Assembly: GCA_021298235.1 (NCBI GenBank)
Contig: JAJTDX010000031.1
Coordinates: forward strand, 1 to 31,344
Direction: 5' to 3'
From: Cryomorphaceae bacterium
GTDB taxonomy: Bacteria; Bacteroidota; Bacteroidia; Flavobacteriales; Crocinitomicaceae
Length of the DNA stretch: 31,344 nt
A program made the position numbers and the translations under genes. This document shows positions 7,323-16,037 of the stretch, in pieces. The number at the start of each line of letters is the position of its first letter. Position 1 is the first letter of the stretch. The notes below the pieces were generated by a model, which saw nothing but the letters and a program-made list of their open reading frames with translations, had not been told where the DNA came from and did not search any database.

Positions 7323-8545
7323 TGAGGATTCTATATTCACTCGCTGTTTATATCTATGGAATCGCTATCCGGTTGGTATCACCATTTAATGAGAAAGCTG
7401 CCAAGTGGGTAGCTGGACGCCGAAACTGGAAAAGTAAAATTCCCACTTTTGAAACCAACGAAACGGTTTTTTGGTTTCATTGTGCCTCTCTGGGTGAATT
7501 TGATATGGCCCTTCCAATTATGGATCTGCTTAAAAACAAAATGCCTGATTCTAAATTACTTGTGACCTTCTTTTCTCCTTCTGGCATGGATCATTACCAT
7601 AAGCGACCGAATAAGGTGGATGAGGTGTTTTACCTTCCTGAAGATACCCGTGAAAATGCGCGGAAATTCATCTCTAGTGTGAAGCCTTCAGCCGTTTTTC
7701 TTGTGAAATATGAATTCTGGTCGAATTTTATTTTTGAACTTAACCATCAAAACATCCCCATAGTTTCGGTGTGTTCAGTTTTCCGAAAGGAACAACGTTT
7801 CTTTAGATGGTATGGCGGATTTTTCAGGAAGACACTTCGAAAGATTAACCACTTCTATGTACAAGATGATGAATCAAAGCATCAGCTCGGTACTATTGGA
7901 ATTAATTCAATTTTAGTTGTAGGTGACACCCGTTACGATAAGGTTTTGGAGAAAAGCAGAAATATTGTTCCTAATTCTACCATTGAATCCTTTTTAAAAG
8001 GAGAAAAAGCATGGGTATTTGGGAGTACATGGGAGGAAGATGAGTCGATTTTGATTCCACTTATTTTGGAAAATCCAAATCAAAAAATAATTCTTGCACC
8101 TCATACTATTGGAGAACAAAAGATCAATTTGCTTTTAAAAAAACTGAATGGAAAGGCAGTCAAATATTCGGAATATAATGAAGAACAGAAACAGGTATTG
8201 ATCCTTAATACAATCGGACATCTTTCAGATGCTTATTCATACGCTGAGCTGGCCTATATAGGTGGGGGCTTTTCTGGTAAATTACATAATATCCTTGAGC
8301 CATCTGTATTTGGAGTTCCGGTTATTTTTGGTCCAAAGTTTACAAAGTTTCCAGAAGCTCAGAGTTTTATAGATCTTGGCATAGGATGTTCCGTAGGTTC
8401 GTATATGGATTTAAAACAAAGCGTAGCTAGCTTGAAACAAAACTTTTCGGCAATTCATCAGCATGCACTGGAAAATGTTCAATCAAACAGTGGCGCAGCT
8501 CAACGAATTTGTGACCATTTTTTGACATCTCATTTCACTGAATGA
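7322..8545 (+). CDS. waaA: 3-deoxy-D-manno-octulosonic acid (Kdo) transferase
   Basis: This 407-residue GT30 enzyme adds Kdo from CMP-Kdo to the lipid A precursor at the cytoplasmic face of the inner membrane. A short hydrophobic N-terminus (about 1-20) could anchor it. FHCASLGEF (52-60) contains the Gly-Glu pair holding the family's catalytic glutamate. The C-terminal nucleotide-binding domain has YIGGGFSGKLHNILEP and GVPVIFGPKFTKFPEA, the usual GT30 signature. Length is normal for the family. It shares one base with the preceding outer-membrane protein gene. A KdsB-like gene lies at the left edge, but that copy may serve the capsule instead. Confidence 0.95.
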   Translation: MRILYSLAVYIYGIAIRLVSPFNEKAAKWVAGRRNWKSKIPTFETNETVFWFHCASLGEFDMALPIMDLLKNKMPDSKLLVTFFSPSGMDHYHKRPNKVDEVFYLPEDTRENARKFISSVKPSAVFLVKYEFWSNFIFELNHQNIPIVSVCSVFRKEQRFFRWYGGFFRKTLRKINHFYVQDDESKHQLGTIGINSILVVGDTRYDKVLEKSRNIVPNSTIESFLKGEKAWVFGSTWEEDESILIPLILENPNQKIILAPHTIGEQKINLLLKKLNGKAVKYSEYNEEQKQVLILNTIGHLSDAYSYAELAYIGGGFSGKLHNILEPSVFGVPVIFGPKFTKFPEAQSFIDLGIGCSVGSYMDLKQSVASLKQNFSAIHQHALENVQSNSGAAQRICDHFLTSHFTE

Positions 8546-8582
8546 ACTCCTTTAAGGTGCTAACTAATTCAAAGAGTTGCCG

Positions 8583-8590
8583 TATCTTTA
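8583..8590 (+). promoter_or_regulatory. Candidate -7 box (TATCTTTA) for the nucleotide-sugar block
   Basis: TATCTTTA lies in the 76-base gap after waaA, 31 bases before the aminotransferase ATG. It is close to TAnnTTTG, and the same octamer recurs at 30067. No well-spaced -33 TTG is visible. Confidence 0.3.
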
Positions 8591-8621
8591 CCCTCAGTTT
8601 TGTTGAAACAGTTTTAAGTTG

Positions 8622-9758
8622 ATGAAAAAGATCCAAATGGTTGATCTGATCACTCAATATGAGAAGATCAAACCGGCTGTTGATTCGGCCATTCAAAATG
8701 TAATTTCAAATGCCCAGTTTATAAATGGGCCTGATGTTTCTGCATTTCAGCATGAATTAGAATCGTATCTCAAGGTAAAACATGTGATTCCATGTGCAAA
8801 TGGTACGGATGCGCTTCAAATTGCATTGATGGCCCTGGGCTTAGTTCCTGGTGATGAGGTGATTACTCCTTCCTTTACATATATTGCTACTACGGAAGTA
8901 ATGGCTCTTTTAGGTTTAAAACCTGTGTTTGTCGAGGTAGATAAGGAGACTTTTTGCATCGATCCTGAGAGTATTAGCAAGGCGATTACATCTAAAACCA
9001 AGGCAATTGTTCCGGTGCATTTGTATGGTCAGGCTGCCAATATGGATGCGATTATGGCGATTGCAGAAGCTCATGGACTTTTTGTTGTGGAAGATAATGC
9101 ACAAGCAATTGGGTGTGACTACCATCATCAAGATGGTAGAGTTTCAAAAACAGGAACAATTGGAACCATCGGATGTACCTCTTTCTTTCCTTCGAAAAAT
9201 CTTGGTTGTTATGGTGATGGGGGTGCAATTTGTACCAATGATGATGAACTCGCTTCTAGAATGCGCATGATCGCGAACCATGGCCAAAGTCAACGTTATT
9301 ACCATGATGTGGTAGGGTGTAACTCACGGCTTGATACTATTCAAGCTGCTGTACTCAGGATAAAATTGAGAGAACTTGATGGCTACATTGATGCCCGCAG
9401 AAAGGCAGCATCTTACTACGACAATTATTTTTCAGCTTATTCACAGCTTAAAACACCTGTAAGAAATACGTACTCGAAACATGTGTTTCATCAATACACC
9501 CTCCAAGTAGAGGGGATTGACCGAAATGCGCTAAGCACCTTTCTGGCTGAGCGCGAAATTCCCTCTATGATCTATTATCCAGTACCTGCACACCGTCAAA
9601 AGATGTTCAGTGCTTTTGGTAGTGAAAATACAAGCTTGCCGGTTACGGATTGGCTCACAGGGCGCGTACTGTCCTTACCCATACATACTGAATTACAGGA
9701 TGAACAGCTTGAATACATCTGCTCCTCAATTGCAGAGTTTTTAACCTCAAAAGCTTAG
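8622..9758 (+). CDS. wbpE: WbpE-type UDP-sugar 3-aminotransferase (DegT/DnrJ family)
   Basis: This 378-residue PLP enzyme of the DegT/DnrJ/EryC1/StrS family probably aminates C3 of UDP-3-keto-GlcNAcA using glutamate. Visible motifs are the phosphate-binding NGTDALQIAL (60-69), PVHLYGQ (131-137), VVEDNAQAIG (155-164) and the Schiff-base lysine K192 in FFPSKNLGCYGDGGA. That last stretch is especially typical of the WbpE/WlbC group rather than of RfbE-like or ArnB-like members. I start at ATG 8622; a TTG three bases upstream is less likely. WbpB-, WbpD- and HexNAc-dehydrogenase-like genes lie downstream in the same direction, which supports the pathway assignment. The next gene begins one base after its stop. 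Confidence 0.88.
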   Translation: MKKIQMVDLITQYEKIKPAVDSAIQNVISNAQFINGPDVSAFQHELESYLKVKHVIPCANGTDALQIALMALGLVPGDEVITPSFTYIATTEVMALLGLKPVFVEVDKETFCIDPESISKAITSKTKAIVPVHLYGQAANMDAIMAIAEAHGLFVVEDNAQAIGCDYHHQDGRVSKTGTIGTIGCTSFFPSKNLGCYGDGGAICTNDDELASRMRMIANHGQSQRYYHDVVGCNSRLDTIQAAVLRIKLRELDGYIDARRKAASYYDNYFSAYSQLKTPVRNTYSKHVFHQYTLQVEGIDRNALSTFLAEREIPSMIYYPVPAHRQKMFSAFGSENTSLPVTDWLTGRVLSLPIHTELQDEQLEYICSSIAEFLTSKA

Positions 9759-9759
9759 A

Positions 9760-11076
9760 ATGAAAAAAATTGCTGTAGTCGGAACGGGTTACGTAGGTCT
9801 GGTCACAGGGACGTGCTTTTCCGAGACCGGAAACCAAGTGGTGTGTATTGACATTGATGCCAATAAAGTGGAGCGCATGCGAAACGGAGAGATTCCTATC
9901 TATGAGCCTCATCTTGACATTCTCTTTGAAAGAAATATTAAAGCCGGCAGATTGTCTTTTACCACAGATTTGAAAAGTGGAATAGAAGAGGCAGAGATTA
10001 TTTTCTTGGCATTGCCAACACCACCCGGGGAAGATGGTTCAGCGGATTTGTCCTACATACTGGGTGTTGCTGACCAATTGGGAAAAATAATTGAAGGATA
10101 TAAAGTAATTATCGATAAAAGTACAGTTCCTGTAGGTACTGCTGAACTTGTCCGTGAAGCTATCGCGAAGAATGCGCAGGTGGATTTTGATGTAGTATCC
10201 AATCCGGAGTTTTTGCGTGAAGGTTTCGCAGTCGATGATTTTATGAAACCTGACAGGGTTGTTATTGGTTCTTCATCCACGCGAGCAAATAAGATTATGG
10301 AGCAGTTGTACAAACCATTTGTGCGTCAAGGGAATCCGATCTTGTTTATGGATGAGAAATCGGCAGAATTAACGAAATATGCAGCAAATTCGTTTCTTGC
10401 CACAAAAATCACCTTCATGAATGAAATTGCCAATTTCTGTGAGTTGGTAGGAGCAGATGTGGACAAAGTCAGAATTGGAATTGGTTCCGACGACCGCATT
10501 GGAAAGCGATTTTTGTTTCCAGGAATCGGTTATGGTGGTTCGTGCTTTCCCAAAGATGTGCAAGCGCTGGTGAAATCAGGAAATGAGGCTGGTTTTTCAT
10601 TTGAAATTCTGAAAGCTGTCATGGCAGTCAATGAAACACAAAAAACAATTCTGATTCCTAAAATAGCTAATTTCTTCCGTGGCAATTTGTCGGGTAAACA
10701 CATCGCAATCTGGGGATTGGCTTTCAAGCCTGATACGGATGATATTCGTGAGGCACCAGCATTGTACATGATTGAGGAATTATTAAAGGCGGGTTGCACA
10801 GTTACAGCATTTGATCCTGAGGCTATGCCGAATGTGAAGGGTCTTTTGGGTAATAAGATCGCCTTTTCTGAAAATGAATATGATGCCCTTCGAGGTGCTG
10901 ATGCCCTTGTGATTTGTACGGAATGGGGTATCTTTAGAAATCCTGACTTTGATAAGATAGCTCAATTGTTAAAAGATAAAGTGATTTTCGACGGAAGGAA
11001 TCTTTTTGATTTGAGTGAAATGAATGAACGTGGTTTTTATTACGCCTCTATTGGTAGAAACATCATAAGCGATTAA
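9760..11076 (+). CDS. ugd: UDP-glucose 6-dehydrogenase
   Basis: This 438-residue cytoplasmic enzyme oxidises UDP-glucose twice with NAD to give UDP-glucuronate. It has the N-terminal Rossmann [10 protein letters not shown] (8-17), the [14 protein letters not shown] substrate segment, the STVPVGT strand (121-127), [17 protein letters not shown] (201-217), and the catalytic cysteine C262 in [12 protein letters not shown]. Length and motifs match the TuaD/Ugd group that prefers UDP-glucose, unlike the second dehydrogenase at 13657. Its stop overlaps the next gene's ATG by one base; that gene uses the product. Ugd-type enzymes are known substrates of BY-kinases in other bacteria, so Wzc may regulate it. 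Confidence 0.95.
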   Translation: MKKIAVVGTGYVGLVTGTCFSETGNQVVCIDIDANKVERMRNGEIPIYEPHLDILFERNIKAGRLSFTTDLKSGIEEAEIIFLALPTPPGEDGSADLSYILGVADQLGKIIEGYKVIIDKSTVPVGTAELVREAIAKNAQVDFDVVSNPEFLREGFAVDDFMKPDRVVIGSSSTRANKIMEQLYKPFVRQGNPILFMDEKSAELTKYAANSFLATKITFMNEIANFCELVGADVDKVRIGIGSDDRIGKRFLFPGIGYGGSCFPKDVQALVKSGNEAGFSFEILKAVMAVNETQKTILIPKIANFFRGNLSGKHIAIWGLAFKPDTDDIREAPALYMIEELLKAGCTVTAFDPEAMPNVKGLLGNKIAFSENEYDALRGADALVICTEWGIFRNPDFDKIAQLLKDKVIFDGRNLFDLSEMNERGFYYASIGRNIISD

Positions 11077-12071
11077 TGACAGAAAAGAAAAGAATATTGA
11101 TTACAGGCGCTGCCGGATTTTTAGGTTCCCACCTATGCGATCGTTTCATACGAGACGGTTTTCATGTAATCGCTATGGACAACCTGATTACAGGTAGACT
11201 CAAAAATATTGAACATCTGTTCCATCTGGAAAATTTTGAGTTTTATAACCACGATGTATCAAAGTTTATTCATGTCCCGGGCAAATTAGATTTTATCCTT
11301 CATTTCGCTTCACCGGCAAGTCCGATTGATTACCTGAAAATTCCAATACAAACTTTAAAAGTCGGATCTCTGGGTGTGCACAATTGTCTAGGACTAGCCA
11401 AAGCCAAAGGTGCTCGCGTACTCATCGCTTCAACCTCTGAAGTGTATGGTGATCCAAATGTTCATCCGCAAAATGAAGATTATTGGGGAAATGTAAATCC
11501 CGTTGGTCCACGTGGTGTGTATGACGAAGCAAAACGTTTTCAAGAGGCCATCACAATGGCTTATCACAACTTTCATGGATTAGAGACTCGAATCGTTCGT
11601 ATTTTTAATACCTATGGTCCTCGAATGCGTTTGAATGATGGTCGCGTCCTCCCTGCCTTTATCGGACAGGCATTGCGTGGAGAGGATCTAACTGTTTTTG
11701 GTGATGGAAGTCAGACGCGCTCTTTCTGCTATGTAGATGACTTGATTGAAGGAATCGTGAGGTTGCTGCACAGTGATTATGTGTATCCTGTTAATATTGG
11801 CAACCCAGATGAAATAAGTATTTCAGCTTTCGCAGAAGAAATAATAAAACTCACCGGAACTGCCCAGAAAGTCATCTACAAGGATTTGCCAGTTGATGAT
11901 CCAAAGCAACGACGACCGGATATTTCCCGAGCGAAAGAACTTTTGGATTGGAGCCCTAAGGTTCATAGATCTAAAGGGTTGAAGATCACCTATGAATATT
12001 TTAAAAGCTTGTCCTCTGATGAGCTTATGCAAACAGATCACTATAATTTCGATAAATATATTATCCGATGA
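11076..12071 (+). CDS. uxs: UDP-glucuronate decarboxylase (UDP-xylose synthase)
   Basis: This 331-residue extended SDR enzyme converts UDP-glucuronate to UDP-xylose with bound NAD. It has the nucleotide-binding GAAGFLG (11-17), HFASPASP (76-83; a UXS hallmark), STSEVYGDP (119-127), [14 protein letters not shown] with the YxxxK pair Y149/K153, and [10 protein letters not shown] followed by NDGRV. These are UXS rather than RfbB or GalE signatures. It sits directly after ugd (1-base overlap), whose product it uses, and overlaps the next gene by four bases (ATGA). A bifunctional enzyme that also releases UDP-4-keto-pentose is possible, but the ArnA-type formyltransferase domain is absent. Confidence 0.92.
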   Translation: MTEKKRILITGAAGFLGSHLCDRFIRDGFHVIAMDNLITGRLKNIEHLFHLENFEFYNHDVSKFIHVPGKLDFILHFASPASPIDYLKIPIQTLKVGSLGVHNCLGLAKAKGARVLIASTSEVYGDPNVHPQNEDYWGNVNPVGPRGVYDEAKRFQEAITMAYHNFHGLETRIVRIFNTYGPRMRLNDGRVLPAFIGQALRGEDLTVFGDGSQTRSFCYVDDLIEGIVRLLHSDYVYPVNIGNPDEISISAFAEEIIKLTGTAQKVIYKDLPVDDPKQRRPDISRAKELLDWSPKVHRSKGLKITYEYFKSLSSDELMQTDHYNFDKYIIR

Positions 12072-12640
12072 ATTATTTTGCGCACGAAACAGCAGTGATT
12101 GATGAAGGTTGCACTATCGGAGAAGGCACGAAGATTTGGCATTTCTCTCACATTATGACTGATTGTCAAATTGGTTCAAAATGTAATTTAGGTCAGAACG
12201 TAGTCATTTCGCCAAATGTAATACTGGGGAACAATGTCAAGGTGCAGAACAATGTTTCGATTTATACCGGTGTAGAATGTGAAGATGATGTATTTTTGGG
12301 ACCATCGATGGTGTTTACCAATGTTACCAATCCCCGAAGTGCAGTGAACAGGAGAGATCAATATGCTCGGACAAAGGTTGGCAAGGGCGCAAGTATAGGT
12401 GCGAATGCCACGATTGTATGCGGGCATGACATAGGTGCATATGCATTTATAGGGGCGGGCGCGGTTGTAACCAAAACTGTACCTGCATTTGCTCTTGTGG
12501 TTGGGAATCCAGCGAGACAAATTGGGTGGATGAGTGAATACGGCCATCGTTTGCAGTTTGACCAAAATGGACTTGCTACCTGTCCAGAAAGCGGTCAGGA
12601 ATACAACTTAAGTGAAGGAATAGTAAAGAGAATAAGCTAG
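12068..12640 (+). CDS. wbpD: WbpD-type UDP-sugar 3-N-acetyltransferase
   Basis: This 190-residue left-handed beta-helix acetyltransferase has many hexapeptide repeats (for example [59 protein letters not shown]). The stretch [10 protein letters not shown] (82-91) and the C-terminal [17 protein letters not shown] are typical of the WbpD/WlbB group. These use acetyl-CoA to acetylate the 3-amino group of UDP-GlcNAc3NA, giving UDP-2,3-diacetamido-2,3-dideoxy-glucuronic acid. It acts after the WbpE-type aminotransferase at 8622, and the WbpB-like gene follows one base downstream. Confidence 0.92.
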   Translation: MNYFAHETAVIDEGCTIGEGTKIWHFSHIMTDCQIGSKCNLGQNVVISPNVILGNNVKVQNNVSIYTGVECEDDVFLGPSMVFTNVTNPRSAVNRRDQYARTKVGKGASIGANATIVCGHDIGAYAFIGAGAVVTKTVPAFALVVGNPARQIGWMSEYGHRLQFDQNGLATCPESGQEYNLSEGIVKRIS

Positions 12641-12641
12641 A

Positions 12642-13676
12642 ATGATCAACGAAGAAAAAGTAAGATTTGCTGTTATTGGTTCCGGTCACATTGGGAAGCG
12701 ACATGCCGAAATGATCCGAAGAGATGAAGAGGCGGAGTTAGTCGCTATGGTTGATGTTCGCTCCATGGAGGAATGTGATGCAACTGAGTTTTCCGTACCA
12801 TTTTTCAAAACAATTGAAGAATTACTGGCATCAGGAATAGAATTCGATGTGGCCAATATCTGCACACCAAATGGATTTCACGCCTCTCAAAGCCTGGTAG
12901 CACTTGAAGCAAAGAAACATGTCGTTTGTGAAAAACCCATGGGTTTGACGAAAGACAGCTGTGAGAAAATGATATTTAAAGCATTGCAAGTTTCCAGACA
13001 AGTCTTTTGTGTTATGCAAAACCGCTATTCTCCTCCTTCACAATGGATCAAGGAAGTGGTAGATAAAGGGCTTTTGGGTGATATTTTTATGGTGCAGCTC
13101 AATTGTTACTGGAACCGAGATGACCGCTACTATAAAAAAGGAGGATGGAAGGGAACAAGCGATCTGGACGGAGGGACATTATTCACTCAGTTTTCCCATT
13201 TTATTGATATCATGTATTGGTTGTTTGGGGACATTGACAATATACAGGGTAAGTTTGCCGATTTTACACACAAGGATTCGACTGATTTTGAAGATTCAGG
13301 GTTTGTGAGCTTTGACTTCATCAATGGAGGAATGGGTTGTATCAACTATTCTACCGCGGTAGCGAATCAAAACCTTGAAAGTTCTATTACAATAATCGGA
13401 TCGAAAGGAAGTGTCAAAATAGGTGGACAGTACATGAATGAAGTGGAGGTATGTAATATTACTGATTACATCATGCCAGAATTGGCTCCTACCAATCCAG
13501 GAAATGATTACGGTGCTTATAAAGGTTCTGCAGCGAACCATAACTATGTCATCCGCAATGTGATAGATACACTTAAAGGAAGAACATCAGCCACGACCAA
13601 TGCGCTCGAAGGATTGAAAGTTGTGGAGATTATTGAAAGAATTTACAAAGTAAGAAATGAGCAGCTCCATTTATAA
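12642..13676 (+). CDS. wbpB: WbpB-type UDP-GlcNAcA 3-dehydrogenase (Gfo/Idh/MocA)
   Basis: This 344-residue NAD-dependent oxidoreductase has an N-terminal Rossmann motif VIGSGHIGKRH (11-21), the family EKP signature E97-K98-P99 in VVCEKPMG, and a C-terminal domain with WKGTSDLDGGTLFTQFSH, holding the conserved histidine (about 186). The YWNRDDRYY and WKGT stretches are like WlbA/WbpB, which oxidise C3 of UDP-GlcNAcA to the 3-keto sugar used by WbpE. Its last 20 bases overlap the start of the next gene, the HexNAc dehydrogenase that would make its substrate. Confidence 0.9.
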   Translation: MINEEKVRFAVIGSGHIGKRHAEMIRRDEEAELVAMVDVRSMEECDATEFSVPFFKTIEELLASGIEFDVANICTPNGFHASQSLVALEAKKHVVCEKPMGLTKDSCEKMIFKALQVSRQVFCVMQNRYSPPSQWIKEVVDKGLLGDIFMVQLNCYWNRDDRYYKKGGWKGTSDLDGGTLFTQFSHFIDIMYWLFGDIDNIQGKFADFTHKDSTDFEDSGFVSFDFINGGMGCINYSTAVANQNLESSITIIGSKGSVKIGGQYMNEVEVCNITDYIMPELAPTNPGNDYGAYKGSAANHNYVIRNVIDTLKGRTSATTNALEGLKVVEIIERIYKVRNEQLHL

Positions 13677-14961
13677 CAGCCTATTAAATAAAGAGGCGAA
13701 ACTTGCCGTAATAGGTTTGGGCTATGTCGGTTTACCGATTGCACTAGAATTTGCCAGAAAGATTAAAGTAGTAGGGTTTGACATCAATTCAGAGCGTATA
13801 GACCTAATGAAGCAACACATCGATCCGAGTAATGAATTGGAATCAGTTGCATTTGAAGGCTGTGACATTTCTTTTACTGCCGAAATTTCTGATTTAAAGG
13901 ATGTGCAGTTTTTCATTGTGGCAGTCCCGACACCGATTGACGATTCAAATTTGCCCAATCTTAAACCGTTGCTTGGCGCTACGTCAACAGTTGGGAAAGT
14001 TCTGAAAAAAGGTGACTTTGTGGTGTTTGAATCTACAGTATATCCCGGTTGTACCGAGGAAGATTGTATTCCAGTGCTAGAAGCAGAATCAGGGCTAAAA
14101 TTTAAAGATGATTTTAAGGTTGGGTATTCACCTGAACGCATCAACCCGGGAGACAAAGAACATACACTCCAGAATGTGGTCAAAGTTGTTTCTGGTTGCT
14201 GTGAACAATCACTGGATGAAATAGCAAAAGTGTATGAACTTGTTGTGTCTGCAGGTGTCCACAGAGCTTCTTCAATCAAGGTTGCCGAGGCAGCTAAAAT
14301 TATTGAAAACACTCAACGAGATGTGAATATCGCCTTGATTAATGAATTATCAATCATATTCAATAAGTTAAAGATCAACACCTTTGATGTTCTTGAGGCA
14401 GCAGGAACCAAATGGAATTTCTTGAAGTTTAGTCCCGGATTGGTAGGAGGACATTGCATCGGCGTCGATCCATATTATCTCACCCACAAAGCACAGCAAG
14501 CTGGTTACCATTCAAAAGTTATCACGAGTGGCCGATATGTCAATGACTCAATGGGTTTTTATATTGGAAAACAAACTGTTAAAAAAATCATTGCACAAGG
14601 GAAGCACATTCAGGATGCCAAAGTTCTTGTAATGGGAGCAACGTTTAAAGAAGATGTAAGCGATATCCGAAATTCCAAAGTGATCGACGTTGTGAATGAA
14701 CTCACTTCATTTCAAGTACATGTTGATTTAGTTGATCCGCATGCTTCCTCTGAAGAAATGAAACATGAATACGGGGTTGGTCTTGTGACTGAACCAGCCA
14801 AAGATTATGATGCAATCATCGTTGCAGTCAATCATAGGGAATATAAATCCATGAATGAAGAGGACTTTAAAAGCTTACTAAAAAATGGCCAAGGAGTTTT
14901 TGTAGATGTAAAAGGTATTTTTAAAGACAAGATTAAGGAACTGGAATATTGGTCCCTTTAG
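13657..14961 (+). CDS. UDP-N-acetylhexosamine 6-dehydrogenase (WbpO/TviB-like)
   Basis: This 434-residue nucleotide-sugar dehydrogenase oxidises C6 of UDP-GlcNAc (or UDP-GalNAc) to the uronic acid. Motifs are GLGYVGLPIALEF (20-32), AVPTPID (89-95), ESTVYPGCTEEDC (125-137), GYSPERINPGDKEH (156-169) and the catalytic C267 in GGHCIGVDPYYL. The PTPID and SPERINPGDK signatures place it with WbpO/TviB, not with classic WbpA. In this cluster it most likely supplies UDP-GlcNAcA to the WbpB-, WbpE- and WbpD-type enzymes. Its start overlaps wbpB by 20 bases. It differs clearly from the Ugd copy at 9760 and is not a recent duplicate. Confidence 0.92.
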   Translation: MSSSIYNSLLNKEAKLAVIGLGYVGLPIALEFARKIKVVGFDINSERIDLMKQHIDPSNELESVAFEGCDISFTAEISDLKDVQFFIVAVPTPIDDSNLPNLKPLLGATSTVGKVLKKGDFVVFESTVYPGCTEEDCIPVLEAESGLKFKDDFKVGYSPERINPGDKEHTLQNVVKVVSGCCEQSLDEIAKVYELVVSAGVHRASSIKVAEAAKIIENTQRDVNIALINELSIIFNKLKINTFDVLEAAGTKWNFLKFSPGLVGGHCIGVDPYYLTHKAQQAGYHSKVITSGRYVNDSMGFYIGKQTVKKIIAQGKHIQDAKVLVMGATFKEDVSDIRNSKVIDVVNELTSFQVHVDLVDPHASSEEMKHEYGVGLVTEPAKDYDAIIVAVNHREYKSMNEEDFKSLLKNGQGVFVDVKGIFKDKIKELEYWSL

Positions 14962-14978
14962 TTACAACTTCTGCGAGA

Positions 14979-16037
14979 ATGAATTTTGAAAAAAGTATAT
15001 TGATCACAGGTGGTGCCGGTTTCATAGGTTCTCATGTGGTTCGCCTTTTTGTTAAAAAATACCCTTCTTACCGGATTGTTAATTTTGATAAGTTGACTTA
15101 TGCAGGGAATCTGGAGAACTTGAAGGACGTCGATATCGCTGAAAATTATGTATTTTACAAGGGAGATATCGTATCAGCTGAGGATGTTAAAGATGTATTT
15201 GATCAGTATGACATATCGGATGTAATCCATTTAGCTGCAGAGTCTCATGTAGATCGTTCGATCGAAGGCCCCATGGATTTTGTTATGACAAATGTGGTTG
15301 GAACGGTAAACCTTCTACAACAGGCAAGATCAAGTTGGAAGGAAGAAAAAGATCATGTATTTCACCATGTTTCGACAGATGAGGTATACGGAAGTTTAGC
15401 TGAAGAAGGATTCTTTACAGAACAGACTCCGTATGATCCAAGGAGCCCATATTCTGCCTCAAAAGCATCATCGGACCATTTTGTATCGGCATTCCACCAT
15501 ACATATGGATTGCCAGTTAAAATGTCCAATTGTTCAAATAATTACGGAAGCCATCATTTTCCTGAAAAATTGATTCCTTTGATGATCCACAACATCATTC
15601 AGAAAAAACCATTACCTGTTTATGGTAAAGGGGAGAATGTACGTGACTGGCTTTGGGTTGAAGATCATGCCAGGGCAATTGATGTAATATTTCACAACGG
15701 AAAAGTAGGGGAGTCCTATAATGTAGGAGGCTTGAATGAGTGGACTAATATTGACTTGGTTCGGTATTTATGTCGACTTATGGATCGGAAATTAAATAGA
15801 GTAGAAGGAGAATCTGAAGTACTTATCACTTATGTTACCGATCGTAAAGGGCACGATCTGCGTTATGCGATAGACGCGACTAAACTCGAAACGGAATTAG
15901 GCTGGAGACCGTCGATCACCTTCGAGGAAGGCTTAGAAAATACAGTGGATTGGTATCTTGAGAATCAGGAGTGGGTGGAGATGGTTACCAGTGGAGATTA
16001 CAAGTCATATTATTCTAAAATGTATTCTAACAGATAG
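14979..16037 (+). CDS. rfbB: dTDP-glucose 4,6-dehydratase
   Basis: This 352-residue SDR enzyme converts dTDP-glucose to dTDP-4-keto-6-deoxyglucose. It has GGAGFIG (11-17), LTYAGNLENL (39-48), HLAAESHVDRSI (84-95), the catalytic STDEVYG (132-138; D134/E135) and Y158/K162 in YSASKASSDHF, plus the CSNNYGSHHFPEKLIP signature. I start at ATG 14979. A TTG at 14949 would overlap the preceding gene and add ten unconserved residues. RmlA and RmlC are not in the window, and an RmlD-like gene is 13 kb away, so the final deoxysugar is unknown. Confidence 0.93.
   Translation: MNFEKSILITGGAGFIGSHVVRLFVKKYPSYRIVNFDKLTYAGNLENLKDVDIAENYVFYKGDIVSAEDVKDVFDQYDISDVIHLAAESHVDRSIEGPMDFVMTNVVGTVNLLQQARSSWKEEKDHVFHHVSTDEVYGSLAEEGFFTEQTPYDPRSPYSASKASSDHFVSAFHHTYGLPVKMSNCSNNYGSHHFPEKLIPLMIHNIIQKKPLPVYGKGENVRDWLWVEDHARAIDVIFHNGKVGESYNVGGLNEWTNIDLVRYLCRLMDRKLNRVEGESEVLITYVTDRKGHDLRYAIDATKLETELGWRPSITFEEGLENTVDWYLENQEWVEMVTSGDYKSYYSKMYSNR

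Noticed and set aside
12188..12565. 125-codon open frame on the - strand
   Set aside because: Antisense to the hexapeptide-repeat acetyltransferase; repeats on the coding strand keep the opposite frame open by chance.
13722..14312. 196-codon open frame on the - strand
   Set aside because: It lies wholly inside the HexNAc dehydrogenase gene, and its Ser/Thr-rich low-complexity translation is typical of an antisense shadow.
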